From Bacteroidota bacterium (GTDB lineage: Bacteria > Bacteroidota > Bacteroidia > NS11-12g > UBA955): 51,849 nucleotides of DNA. The translations under genes and the position numbers were made by a program. The stretch spans positions 1 through 51,849 of the forward strand of contig CANMBF010000019.1 of NCBI GenBank assembly GCA_947496065.1, written 5' to 3'. Shown here piece by piece: positions 33,038 through 41,611 of the stretch. A model generated the notes under the pieces. It ran no database searches and was not told where the DNA came from. It was given only the letters and a program-made list of their open reading frames with translations. How positions within the stretch are numbered: position 1 is the first letter of the stretch; each line of letters starts with the position of its first letter.

Positions 33038-35485
33038 ATGACTTTTAAACCGATTTTATTAATTGCACTCACCGCAATTTCACAATTTTTAGGCGCACAA
33101 AATTCTGCTAATTATTGCGTCTCAGGGACAATGATTGATAGTGCTTCGGACCAAGCATTATCAAATGTTCGAATAGAATTGCGCAACAAATTGAATGAAA
33201 CAATAACAAATATTGTTATCAGTGATTCATTGGGTAAATTTGAGATATGTTTAAACCAACCCATCTATGCCATTAAATTTAGTCTTATTAGTTTTAATGA
33301 CAGACTGCTAATAATTACAGAAACTAACTATCCAATCAAATTGAATACGGTTTGGATGCGTTCAACCAATAATTCTCTAAAAGGATTTTCCTTAAAACTA
33401 AAAAAAGAAGAAGAGCCTTTTACCATCGAAAAGAAAACCTATTCGGTTAGTCAAAATATACTTGCAACCGGGGGGACTGCAATCGATGCGCTAAAACAAA
33501 TACCTGCGGTAAACGTGGATGCAGATGGCAATATTAGCATACGCGGAAGTAACAACATTACCATTTATATTAACGGGAAACAAAGTAGTTTAAGTGGTGC
33601 CGATAGACAAGCATTGCTCATGCAAATCCCTGCAGCTAATATTGAGAGCATAGATATTAATACAAATCCTGGAGCTAAACAAGATGCAGAAGGAATGAGT
33701 GGAATTATTAATATTACACTTAAGCAAAACACTAGTAAATCAAAAAACGGATATATTACTTTAGGTGCTGGAACACATAATAAATACAATGGAACAGCCT
33801 CGTTTAATAGCAGTTATAAGAAGTTTGTTTTTGGCAATACACTCTCCTTTCGTCAAAATGATCAATGGGGAAGAGGCTATAATTTACGGCAAAACTTTTT
33901 TAATAATACGAGCAGTAGAATCAATCAATTTAGCAATGGTGAGTACTTGAATTATAATGGTGCTTTTTCTGGAACAATTGATTACAATTACAACAAAAAA
34001 CTCACCTTGTCTACCAATTATTTGTTCTCAGATAACCTTAACAATGATGAAGATTTGAGTAGAAATTTATTGAGCAATGCGCGTGATAGTGTGTACCAAA
34101 TTATAGAAAGAGGCAGCAAAGTAAAAGGCAATAATTACAATATTGATGCGGGATTAAGCATGAGAAAAACATTCGACAAAAGCACTCATAATTTAATTGG
34201 CATGGTGAATTTTTCTAGGACATTTACTGACAATACCACACAGTTTGTGCAGAATGAAATCAATACGATTTCAGAAAAAATTAAATCCCCACTTCCCTAT
34301 TTATTAAACAACAGCAATTACAATATTTTTACAACACGATTAGCGCAAATTGATTACACAAAGCCTTATCAGACGAATATCAAATTTGAAACTGGTTTAA
34401 AGTACACCGGCCGTTCAATCGACAACGATTTTTATGTTGATTCATTTAATCACACTTTGCAAAAAAACGCAACAGACTCTGCAAAAAGCAATCATTTCTT
34501 ATACAGTGAAAAAGTAAGTGCAGCCTATGCCATGGTTAGTCACACCCTGAATTCAATTGTTAAATACAACTTGGGATTAAGGTTCGAAAATACTGATATC
34601 AAAGGACAACAATTAACCAGTCGTGAATCTTTTGCATACAACTATTCAAAATTATTTCCTTCTGGAAGTATTAGTTTTACGTTGCAAAAAAAATACAAAT
34701 TACCAGACATTCAACTCAGTTATAGTAAAAGAATAAACCGACCAGGTCAAAGAGATTTAAATCCGTTTCTTAACTTTTCTGATCCCTATAATTTATCAAA
34801 AGGCAATCCGAATTTAAAACCTGAAATGACCAATGCCCTTGAACTTTCGGCCATCTACAATACCAAAAAAATTGTTTTTACGGTTACCATTTACGCGCGT
34901 CAAACCAATCAGCCCATTTCGCGTTACAGAACCATCGATTCCAATGGCATCTCGATGGTAAGTCAAATTAATTTAGGCTACAACAGAAGTACAGGGGGTG
35001 AAATAGTTACTAAGTTTAGTTTATTCAAAGACCTAAAAGTTACCATGAATGGCAATGTATATAAATACATAGTGGCAGGCAATGTATCAGGCAACGACTT
35101 CATCAATCAACGTATCTCATACTCTGGCAAGGCCAATTTAAATTATCAATTTTGGAAAAAAACAGATTTGCAAGCCTCTTTTTTTTATATGGGACCAAAT
35201 GTTACACCACAAGGGCTAATGAAAGCCATGTATGGACTTGAAGTAGGTGGTAAGAAAGACCTTATCAAAGACAAATTAACTGTAGGTTTAACATTAGCAG
35301 ATGTATTTAACAACAGACGATTTGCAATGCATATGGGTGATGCATCATTTAACTCTGATTTTTATAGGAAAAAAGAAAGTCGAATTCTTACTTTTAACCT
35401 TACTTGGAAATTTGGAAAATTAGAAGGTCAAGCACCAGAGAAAAAACCAAGAACCATGGATCGCTCTTCGGATATGGATTTTTAA
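33038..35485 (+). CDS. Outer-membrane receptor-like beta-barrel protein (TonB-dependent-type plug plus OMP_b-brl)
   Basis: From the ATG at 33038 the protein has 815 residues and a signal peptide (MTFKPILLIALTAISQFLGAQ). An earlier TTG at 33020 would only lengthen the n-region. Residues ~25-110 are a carboxypeptidase-regulatory-like domain. A plug domain follows, with LKQIPAVNVDADGNISIRGS and IYINGKQSSLSG, then a long barrel of alternating strands (for example YSKRINRPGQRDLNPF and GNPNLKPEMTNALELS). This is the outer-membrane family recalled as OMP_b-brl_3, related to SusC/TonB receptors. The cargo is unknown. No TonB box was identified with confidence. mnmD begins three bases after its stop. 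Confidence 0.88.
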   Translation: MTFKPILLIALTAISQFLGAQNSANYCVSGTMIDSASDQALSNVRIELRNKLNETITNIVISDSLGKFEICLNQPIYAIKFSLISFNDRLLIITETNYPIKLNTVWMRSTNNSLKGFSLKLKKEEEPFTIEKKTYSVSQNILATGGTAIDALKQIPAVNVDADGNISIRGSNNITIYINGKQSSLSGADRQALLMQIPAANIESIDINTNPGAKQDAEGMSGIINITLKQNTSKSKNGYITLGAGTHNKYNGTASFNSSYKKFVFGNTLSFRQNDQWGRGYNLRQNFFNNTSSRINQFSNGEYLNYNGAFSGTIDYNYNKKLTLSTNYLFSDNLNNDEDLSRNLLSNARDSVYQIIERGSKVKGNNYNIDAGLSMRKTFDKSTHNLIGMVNFSRTFTDNTTQFVQNEINTISEKIKSPLPYLLNNSNYNIFTTRLAQIDYTKPYQTNIKFETGLKYTGRSIDNDFYVDSFNHTLQKNATDSAKSNHFLYSEKVSAAYAMVSHTLNSIVKYNLGLRFENTDIKGQQLTSRESFAYNYSKLFPSGSISFTLQKKYKLPDIQLSYSKRINRPGQRDLNPFLNFSDPYNLSKGNPNLKPEMTNALELSAIYNTKKIVFTVTIYARQTNQPISRYRTIDSNGISMVSQINLGYNRSTGGEIVTKFSLFKDLKVTMNGNVYKYIVAGNVSGNDFINQRISYSGKANLNYQFWKKTDLQASFFYMGPNVTPQGLMKAMYGLEVGGKKDLIKDKLTVGLTLADVFNNRRFAMHMGDASFNSDFYRKKESRILTFNLTWKFGKLEGQAPEKKPRTMDRSSDMDF

Positions 35486-35488
35486 GCC

Positions 35489-36184
35489 ATGCATCAATTA
35501 ATAAAAACGAACGACGGCAGTTTCACTTTATACAATGAAGTATTGGATGAAACCTATCATTCCGTGAATGGTGCTTTAACCGAGAGCCTTCATGTGTTTA
35601 TCAAAAATGGACTTTTATATCGGTCCTTCGAAAAAAACGAAATTCATATTTTAGAAGTTGGATTTGGCACTGGCCTTAATGCCTTGTTAACTTTGGAGCA
35701 CAAACCAATTAATCAAAAGATATACTATACTGCCATTGAACCATATCCTTTGAAATTAGAGGAGAATATCGCCTATTTTGAGCACTTTGCAAAAGCACCT
35801 AAAAAAGTATCCGCTATTGCATCAATGTTGCAAAATGATGGCAATGGCTTTAATGAAATTGAAAGTGGATTTTATTTTTCATTGTTAACCCAAACTGTTC
35901 AATCTTTAAGCATGGCTGATCATCTTTTAAGGTATTCGGAATTGGATATATTTTTCAATGGTTTCGACCTAGTTTATTTCGATGCATTTGCCCCACAAAA
36001 GCAATCTGAAATGTGGAATTTGGAAACTTTATCATCCGTAAGTGAACAAATGTCAAAAAAATCATTGCTAACAAGCTATTGTGCACAAGGCCAGTTTAAA
36101 AGAAACCTTAAAACTTTGGGATTTAATGTTATAGGGGTTGAAGGTCCTCCTGGTAAGCGTGAAATGACGATAGCCTTGTTTTAG
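35489..36184 (+). CDS. mnmD: tRNA U34 5-methylaminomethyl-2-thiouridine methyltransferase (MnmD)
   Basis: MnmD is the stand-alone methyltransferase half of MnmC. It uses SAM to convert nm5(s2)U to mnm5(s2)U at tRNA wobble position 34. The 231-residue protein has the SAM-binding motif LEVGFGTGLNALL and the family-specific DLVYFDAFAPQKQSEMWN with the catalytic Asp. It ends with GFNVIGVEGPPGKREMTIA, another MnmC block. The start is fixed by a three-base gap to the barrel gene. The pairing of a tRNA-modifying enzyme with an outer-membrane protein is probably transcriptional only. Confidence 0.93.
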   Translation: MHQLIKTNDGSFTLYNEVLDETYHSVNGALTESLHVFIKNGLLYRSFEKNEIHILEVGFGTGLNALLTLEHKPINQKIYYTAIEPYPLKLEENIAYFEHFAKAPKKVSAIASMLQNDGNGFNEIESGFYFSLLTQTVQSLSMADHLLRYSELDIFFNGFDLVYFDAFAPQKQSEMWNLETLSSVSEQMSKKSLLTSYCAQGQFKRNLKTLGFNVIGVEGPPGKREMTIALF

Positions 36185-36227
36185 TCAACATTCTTTTAAT
36201 AAACAAGTAAATCATAAATATTTTAAA

Positions 36228-36244
36228 GCGCTGATATACAGCGC
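36228..36244. other. Perfect 6-bp hairpin downstream of mnmD
   Basis: GCGCTG (36228-36233) pairs with CAGCGC (36239-36244) around ATATA. It lies 44 bases past the mnmD stop. No T-run follows, so it is a weak terminator candidate at best. Confidence 0.4.
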
Positions 36245-36269
36245 AAAGCACATATTATTTATTTTTTAC

Positions 36270-36299
36270 TTGCATTTATTACTCAAATATTTAGTTTTG
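36270..36299 (+). promoter_or_regulatory. Bacteroidota-type promoter for the RRM gene
   Basis: TTG (36270-36272), 19 bases, then TAGTTTTG (36292-36299): the best match in the window to the TTG-N19-TAnnTTTG promoter. The ATG follows 27 bases after the box. Confidence 0.6.
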
Positions 36300-36326
36300 T
36301 TTTAATTAAATTAACTGCTTATTGAA

Positions 36327-36611
36327 ATGAGAATTTACATTGGAAACTTAAATTACAGGTTGCGTACTGAGGAGCTAAAGGCTGCTTTTGAGCCTTATGG
36401 CGAAGTTGTAGGAGCTAAAATCGTACGCGACAAAGAGACTAACCGAAGCAAAGGTTTTGGGTTCATCGAAATGACCAACGATGCAGATGGAATAAAAGCC
36501 ATTGAAGCATTGAATGGCACTGACCTTAGTGGACGAAACATGATTGTGAGTGAGGCAAAGCCAAGAGAGAATGATGGTAATTCATCAACCCCTCCTAATT
36601 CACAAGACTGA
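36327..36611 (+). CDS. RRM-domain RNA-binding protein
   Basis: This 94-residue protein is a single RNA-recognition motif plus a short disordered tail. RNP-2 is IYIGNL (residues 3-8) and RNP-1 is KGFGFIEM (42-49), both with the aromatic residues that stack on RNA bases. The tail NDGNSSTPPNSQD is polar, as in bacterial and cyanobacterial RRM proteins linked to cold or stress. It is a monocistronic gene with a good promoter upstream and a 250-base convergent gap downstream that contains large nested inverted repeats. Binding targets are unknown. Small Bacteroidota RRM proteins are common, and this one is complete. Confidence 0.93.
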   Translation: MRIYIGNLNYRLRTEELKAAFEPYGEVVGAKIVRDKETNRSKGFGFIEMTNDADGIKAIEALNGTDLSGRNMIVSEAKPRENDGNSSTPPNSQD

Positions 36612-36728
36612 ACTTCTTTTGCTACTGAATGATTTGCTTCATAATTTGAAGTGAGAGCAATAGTAATGTACTTTTCAAAAAGCTCTGATTACTAACTTAT
36701 GTCTTCTCGTATCTTATAAAAAATTCAC

Positions 36729-36823
36729 CTATTGAATTAAGAATATTTGATGCAATTAAAGTTGAGGTAGCAAAAACTTTAAATTCAATACTATTGCATC
36801 AAACTTGATACCCTATTCAATAG
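36729..36823. repeat. Nested inverted repeats in a convergent intergenic region
   Basis: Three perfect arm pairs nest within 95 bases: CTATTGAAT (36729-36737) with ATTCAATAG (36815-36823); TTTGATGCAAT (36746-36756) with ATTGCATCAAA (36793-36803); TTAAAGTT (36756-36763) with AACTTTAA (36775-36782). A competing pairing is possible, since ATTGAATT (36732-36739) also complements AATTCAAT (36782-36789). The element lies between the ends of the RRM gene and the convergent secreted-protein gene. It could be a terminator, an mRNA 3' stem or a small mobile-element relic. No T-run or encoded protein is seen. Confidence 0.8.
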
Positions 36824-36861
36824 ATAAAACAAGCCTAACAGTCCATAAAAAAAGTTATACA

Positions 36862-37626
36862 TTACAAATATTGATGGTCAATTAAGTATTTAATTAAATC
36901 ATCCAAATCACTTTTAGCAGTGGTTTTTAATTCAAAATATTGATTGTCTTGATTGGTGTGAACTCGCCATACATGTGTTCCCTTTATTACTTCAGTGGCC
37001 AAACAAACCATTTGTTTCATGGTATTGTAGACTTGAATTTGATTGAGTGTGCCGTTTGGACTTTCAATGGTGAGTTCTTCAAAGGTACCCAATATGTTAT
37101 CATTTTGGTAAATATCATTTCCTACCAAAACAACTGGTTTGGTTTTATCGCGTTCTACAATTTTAAAATTTTCTTCTATTGCTTTTTTTTCTTCTTCTTT
37201 TTTCTTCATGTTCCCCTTTAAAGCTACAAACGTTTCGACCCTAAAAGTATCTAATCCAAAAGCATTGATAAGTTTGAATTTGCAAATCACATCGCTGCCA
37301 TTCGTAGATAGTAAATCCTGTAAATCGCAGTTTGAATTCAAATCTGGAAAATAAAAATTATAATAGTTTAGAGAGGTTCCCTGTCCTTCGGAGATATAAC
37401 GCACTTCGATTAAGGTGTGTTGATCTTTGATCGATTTATAGACCGCAACAATTTCACCTCTCTTTTTACCATCGACATTTGCCAAGGCCACACCGTTGCA
37501 ATAAAAACTATCGGCTTCTACTACCCCACCATTCAAAGGTTTTGAATGCTTAGCATTCTGAGCATTAACGTTGGTAGCTATACCCACCAGTACAATTAAT
37601 AAACTTAATTTAAATTTTACCCCCAT
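36862..37626 (-). CDS. Secreted or periplasmic protein of unknown function
   Basis: I do not recognise this family. The 254-residue protein has a Sec signal peptide (MGVKFKLSLLIVLVGIATNVNAQ). The mature part is soluble and mixed in charge, with a short charged helix rich in Lys and Glu near residue 140. It contains two cysteines (SFYCNG and NCDLQD) near its start and another pair later (VICKFK, MVCLAT). No lipobox or barrel pattern is visible. It starts four bases after the orphan ABC ATPase and is the last gene of the lpx-containing series, so they are probably co-transcribed. A role as an envelope partner of that ATPase is possible but unsupported. Confidence 0.72.
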   Translation of the reverse strand: MGVKFKLSLLIVLVGIATNVNAQNAKHSKPLNGGVVEADSFYCNGVALANVDGKKRGEIVAVYKSIKDQHTLIEVRYISEGQGTSLNYYNFYFPDLNSNCDLQDLLSTNGSDVICKFKLINAFGLDTFRVETFVALKGNMKKKEEEKKAIEENFKIVERDKTKPVVLVGNDIYQNDNILGTFEELTIESPNGTLNQIQVYNTMKQMVCLATEVIKGTHVWRVHTNQDNQYFELKTTAKSDLDDLIKYLIDHQYL

Positions 37627-37630
37627 AACA

Positions 37631-38221
37631 TTATAAAGTTATATGCTTGCTTATTGCATTGTACTCAGCTTCATCATTGCTGGCAACAATTACAATGGTA
37701 TCCGCATTTAATTTTGAGATGCAATTAGAATACCAAATTTCACCTTCCTTGTCCATGTTCGACAAAGGTTCATCTAATAACTTAATAGGTGCATTGCCAG
37801 CTAAACAAAATGCCGTTTTAAGTCTTTGCAACATTCCTGAACTAAAATATTGAATGGGTTGGCTGGCTTGCTGTTTTGAAAAGGCTGCATAATCAATGAA
37901 ATTAGAAAGCGGCATTGACATCTTTCCTACCTTCATTTGATGGATATGAATTTCTTCTATTGAAAACTCTAATGGAAGCGACATTAAAGGTGCAGTGTAA
38001 TTAAAATACAAATGTGGTTGTTCAATCAGTGTGTTGTCTAACAAAACCTCGCCTTCGGCTGCTTGAATTAAACCGAAAATAATTTGTAATAATGTAGATT
38101 TACCACTGCCATTTCTACCAAGAATAGCAATGCTTTCGCCTGTATTTAAATCAAAACTAATGTTGCGAAACAACCAATGTTGATGGTAGTGCTTACCAAT
38201 TTGATTGACCTTTAAATGCAT
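37631..38221 (-). CDS. Orphan ABC-type ATPase subunit (short, CcmA-like)
   Basis: This 196-residue protein is one compact ABC nucleotide-binding domain. Walker A GRNGSGKS is at 35-42. The signature is FSSGMLQR (126-133) in place of the usual LSGGQ, as in CcmA-like or drug-export ATPases. Walker B is IKLLDEPLSNMD (D150, E151). The length is close to the minimum for such a domain. No permease gene is beside it. It follows lpxA after 45 bases and precedes a secreted-protein gene by four bases. It may serve a permease elsewhere, possibly in cytochrome maturation or envelope transport; nothing in the sequence settles this. Confidence 0.85.
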   Translation of the reverse strand: MHLKVNQIGKHYHQHWLFRNISFDLNTGESIAILGRNGSGKSTLLQIIFGLIQAAEGEVLLDNTLIEQPHLYFNYTAPLMSLPLEFSIEEIHIHQMKVGKMSMPLSNFIDYAAFSKQQASQPIQYFSSGMLQRLKTAFCLAGNAPIKLLDEPLSNMDKEGEIWYSNCISKLNADTIVIVASNDEAEYNAISKHITL

Positions 38222-38266
38222 TGCAGTTATAGAAATATGATTGGTAATTGCTTAAAAAGCATTCGC

Positions 38267-39049
38267 CTATTTTGAAATATAGCCTTTCATGATTCCTCTA
38301 TCACTCTCTTTGATGAATTGCAGTATTTCATCGCGTTCTGAGCTCGCAGGCATATTGGCTTCAATATGTGAAATGGCTTTGTTATTATTCAAACCTCTTA
38401 CATAAAGAATTCTATAGATTTCTTGAATTTCTGCAATTTTTTCTGTTGAATAATTTCTTCTTCTTAATCCAATAGAATTTACACCTTCATAGCTTAGCGG
38501 CTCCCGCGCTGCCTTTGTATAAGGTGGAACATCTTTACGAACCAAACTGCCACCACTAATCATTGCATGTCTGCCTATATTCACAAATTGATGTACCAAG
38601 GTAGCGCCACCTAAAATAGCATGCTCACCAACAACAACGTGTCCTGCCACTTGTGTACTATTGGCCAGAATAACATAATCGCCAATGATGCAATCGTGTG
38701 CAACGTGACTATAAGCCATAATTAGAACGTTAGAACCAACTTCAGTTTTACCTCTATCCTTTGTTCCTCTGTTAATTGTCACACATTCTCTAATGGTGGA
38801 ATTGTCCCCTATCACGGTAAGCGAGTCTTCGCCATCAAATTTTAAATCTTGGGGGATGGCCGAAATAATAGCGCCTGGAAATATGCGTACATTTTTACCG
38901 ATTCTCGCGCCTTCGAAAATGGTAACCCCTGAACCAATCCAAGAACCTTCTCCAATCTCCACATTTTTATGAATGGTGACAAAAGGATCGATTACAACAT
39001 TGTCGGCAATTTTAGCCTGAGGGTGTACGTATGCTAATGGTTGAATCAT
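38267..39049 (-). CDS. lpxA: Acyl-ACP--UDP-N-acetylglucosamine O-acyltransferase
   Basis: LpxA performs the first acyl transfer of lipid A synthesis. The 260-residue protein is a left-handed beta-helix of hexapeptide repeats, visible as the [LIV]-G-x4 periodicity across residues 5-190. The catalytic histidine region is SHVAHDCIIGD, where H118 corresponds to H125 of E. coli and H115 to H122. The conserved RRRN-type segment GLRRRNYSTEKIAEI starts the C-terminal helical domain. It is part of a run HD hydrolase, lpxD, lpxC/fabZ, lpxA on the minus strand. The upstream lpxC/fabZ gene ends 55 bases earlier. Confidence 0.96.
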   Translation of the reverse strand: MIQPLAYVHPQAKIADNVVIDPFVTIHKNVEIGEGSWIGSGVTIFEGARIGKNVRIFPGAIISAIPQDLKFDGEDSLTVIGDNSTIRECVTINRGTKDRGKTEVGSNVLIMAYSHVAHDCIIGDYVILANSTQVAGHVVVGEHAILGGATLVHQFVNIGRHAMISGGSLVRKDVPPYTKAAREPLSYEGVNSIGLRRRNYSTEKIAEIQEIYRILYVRGLNNNKAISHIEANMPASSERDEILQFIKESDRGIMKGYISK

Positions 39050-39104
39050 TTTAATTTAATAGTGTTTTATATAATACAATTTTTTAGGTGCCTACCCCCT
39101 AAAC

Positions 39105-40505
39105 TTATATGTTTTTAATTTTAATAATTTGTGCCATCATTTCGGCTTCACTTACTAACTTGTCGCCAACAAAGCAACGGCCACGCATTAGGCATATGCC
39201 TCTGCGAATGGGTTCTAACAATTCCATGCGCATAACCAATGTATCGCCTGGAACTACTTTATCTTTAAATCTAGCATTGTCAATTTTCAAGAAATAAGTG
39301 GCATAATTTTCTGGATCTGGTACTTCGCTTAATACCAATACGCCACCGGCCTGCGCCATGGCTTCCAACTGCAAGACACCTGGGAAAATAGGGTCGTTAG
39401 GAAAATGACCAGGGAAAAAATATTGATCGCCCGATACATTCTTAACAGCCACAATATGTTTTGCAGATTTCTCAATGATCTTATCTACTAGCAAAAATGG
39501 ATGTGCATGTGGTAAGAAGCGGTTAATGTCCTTGTATTCAAAAATAGGTTTGATGTTCGGATCGTAAAAAGGTGCTTCACTAACTGCTTTCTTTTTAGTT
39601 TTTTTAATTAATGCTTTTATTTTTTTAGCAAAAGCTACGTTACTCGCATGGCCGGGACGAGCTGCCATAATTTGTGCTTTAATTGGCATACCAATCAACG
39701 CCAAATCACCTAATAAATCTAATAATTTATGCCTAGCTGGTTCGTTTTGAAAACGCAATTCTACATTGTTTAAAATGCCTTCTTTTCTTACTTCGACTTT
39801 TGGTTTGTTAAATATCTTAGCAAGTCGCTCCATTTCATGGTCTTCTACTACTCTATCAACAATCACAATGGCATTGTTCAAGTCGCCACCTTTAATTAAA
39901 TTGTTGTTTAACATGATTTCTAATTCATGTAAAAAACAAAAGGTACGACAACTTGCAATCTGTGTTTCAAATTCACTAAGATTCGTTATAATGGCATGTT
40001 GACTACCTAAAACTGGACTGTTATAATCCACCATTACGGTTGCTCTATAATCATCTAATGGCATGGCTACCATTTCTACTTGGTTCTCTGGATCACTGTA
40101 ATGCACATTGTTTGGAATAATGAAATATTCTCTTTCAGCATCTTGTTCGATGATACCAGTCGCCAATAATTTGTCAACAAATGGTTTAGCACTACCATCC
40201 ATGATGGGCATTTCAGTTCCATCTATTTGCAATAAGATATTATCAATTTCTAAACCTACCAAGGCTGCTAATGCATGCTCAACAGTGCTAATGCGTGCAC
40301 CATTTTTTTCAAGCGTCGTACCACGTGAAGTATCTACTACTAAATCGCAATCGGCTTCTATGATTGGCTGCTTATCTAAATCAACTCTTTGAAATTTATA
40401 ACCGTGGTTTTCGGGCGCTGGGCAAAAAGTAAGATTCACATTTTCACCTGTATGCAACCCTACACCAGAAATGGTTACTGCTTGTTTGATGGTGGTTTGT
40501 TTCAT
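39105..40505 (-). CDS. lpxC: Bifunctional LpxC deacetylase / FabZ hydroxyacyl-ACP dehydratase
   Basis: The 466-residue protein fuses UDP-3-O-acyl-GlcNAc deacetylase (LpxC, about 1-305) to 3-hydroxyacyl-ACP dehydratase (FabZ, about 320-466). This fusion is characteristic of Bacteroidota. LpxC zinc ligands are visible as H77 in STVEHALAAL and the HKLLDLLGDLAL histidine and aspartate. The FabZ part has the catalytic region HAHPFLLVDKI, then FPGHFPNDPIFPGV and QLEAMAQAGG with the active-site glutamate. The lysine-rich hinge (KKIKALIKKTKKK) joins them. Thus one gene supplies both the committed lipid A step and fatty-acid dehydration. It lies 30 bases after lpxD and 55 before lpxA. Confidence 0.96.
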   Translation of the reverse strand: MKQTTIKQAVTISGVGLHTGENVNLTFCPAPENHGYKFQRVDLDKQPIIEADCDLVVDTSRGTTLEKNGARISTVEHALAALVGLEIDNILLQIDGTEMPIMDGSAKPFVDKLLATGIIEQDAEREYFIIPNNVHYSDPENQVEMVAMPLDDYRATVMVDYNSPVLGSQHAIITNLSEFETQIASCRTFCFLHELEIMLNNNLIKGGDLNNAIVIVDRVVEDHEMERLAKIFNKPKVEVRKEGILNNVELRFQNEPARHKLLDLLGDLALIGMPIKAQIMAARPGHASNVAFAKKIKALIKKTKKKAVSEAPFYDPNIKPIFEYKDINRFLPHAHPFLLVDKIIEKSAKHIVAVKNVSGDQYFFPGHFPNDPIFPGVLQLEAMAQAGGVLVLSEVPDPENYATYFLKIDNARFKDKVVPGDTLVMRMELLEPIRRGICLMRGRCFVGDKLVSEAEMMAQIIKIKNI

Positions 40506-40535
40506 TAATATTTATCGTTTGTATTGAGCATCAAA

Positions 40536-41588
40536 TTATTGATGACTATTGTTTTGATTTAAAAGTTCTTTAATTTTATTTTCAAGGTCGCGCAGCCTCA
40601 GCTCTAGTGCAGGTAAGTTGCGCTGTAAAACTTGACTTTTGAAAGCATCTTTCAAAGGCATAGCTGGCGATCCTATAAATTGTTGATTGGGCTCTTTGAT
40701 ACTTTTTGGAATACCACTTTGACCACCAATTTGTGTACCATCTGCAATGGTAATATGGCCCACTATACCAACCTGCGCGCCTATGACACATTGTTTGCCA
40801 ACTTTGGTACTTCCTGCCACACCGCTTAAACCCGCAATTACTGTATTCTCTCCAACTTCAGCATTGTGAGCAATTTGCACCATGTTATCTAATTTAACAC
40901 CCTTGCGCAAAATAGTGCTACCCATCGTTGCTCTGTCAATACAGCAATTGGCGCCTGTTTCAACGTTATCTTCAATAATGACATTACCTATCTGTGGTAT
41001 TTTGGCATAGCTTCCATCGGGTGTTGGTGCAAAACCAAAACCATCCGAACCAATAGCAGTGCCAGCATGAATGATACAGTTGTTACCGACAATGCATTCA
41101 GCATATAAATTCACACCAGCATAGAAAATGGTATTTTTTCCGATACGCGCATTTTTACCAATGGTGCAATTCGGGTAAATCTGAGCACCTTCGCCAATTT
41201 CAGCATCATCTTCAACCACCACATAGGGTCCAATATATACACCATCGCCAATCTTAGCAGAATAACTTATCAAAGCGGTTGGATGAACCCCTTGGCGGTT
41301 TTGGTGCGGATTAAAATATTTATCTAACACTTGGCAAAACCCATAATAAGGCATTGGGTGTCGAATAATAGTGGCTGAAACTGGTTTTTCTAAAACCAAA
41401 TCAGCGCTTATAATAACCACCGAAGCAGCGGTTGTATAGAGATTCTGACTGTATTTTGGATTGGATAAAAATGTAATATTGCCTGCCTTGGCATCTTCAA
41501 TTTTACCGACAGAAGTAATGACTTGTTCAGCATTTCCTTCGATGGTTCCTTTAATTAAACTGGCTATTTCAGATGCTAATATTTGCAT
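40536..41588 (-). CDS. lpxD: UDP-3-O-(3-hydroxyacyl)glucosamine N-acyltransferase
   Basis: LpxD adds the second acyl chain in lipid A synthesis. The 350-residue protein has an N-terminal uridine-binding domain (about 1-95), followed by a hexapeptide-repeat beta-helix and a C-terminal helix (DLENKIKELLNQ). Family blocks include NITFLSNPKY, IHAGTAIGSDGFGF with the catalytic His/Gly region, CCIDRATMGSTIL and MVQIAHNAEVG. It begins 23 bases after the HD-hydrolase stop and ends 30 bases before lpxC/fabZ. The set lpxD, lpxC/fabZ, lpxA forms the lipid A entry pathway. Confidence 0.96.
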   Translation of the reverse strand: MQILASEIASLIKGTIEGNAEQVITSVGKIEDAKAGNITFLSNPKYSQNLYTTAASVVIISADLVLEKPVSATIIRHPMPYYGFCQVLDKYFNPHQNRQGVHPTALISYSAKIGDGVYIGPYVVVEDDAEIGEGAQIYPNCTIGKNARIGKNTIFYAGVNLYAECIVGNNCIIHAGTAIGSDGFGFAPTPDGSYAKIPQIGNVIIEDNVETGANCCIDRATMGSTILRKGVKLDNMVQIAHNAEVGENTVIAGLSGVAGSTKVGKQCVIGAQVGIVGHITIADGTQIGGQSGIPKSIKEPNQQFIGSPAMPLKDAFKSQVLQRNLPALELRLRDLENKIKELLNQNNSHQ

Positions 41589-41611
41589 AAATATGGATGC
41601 GAAGATAATAT

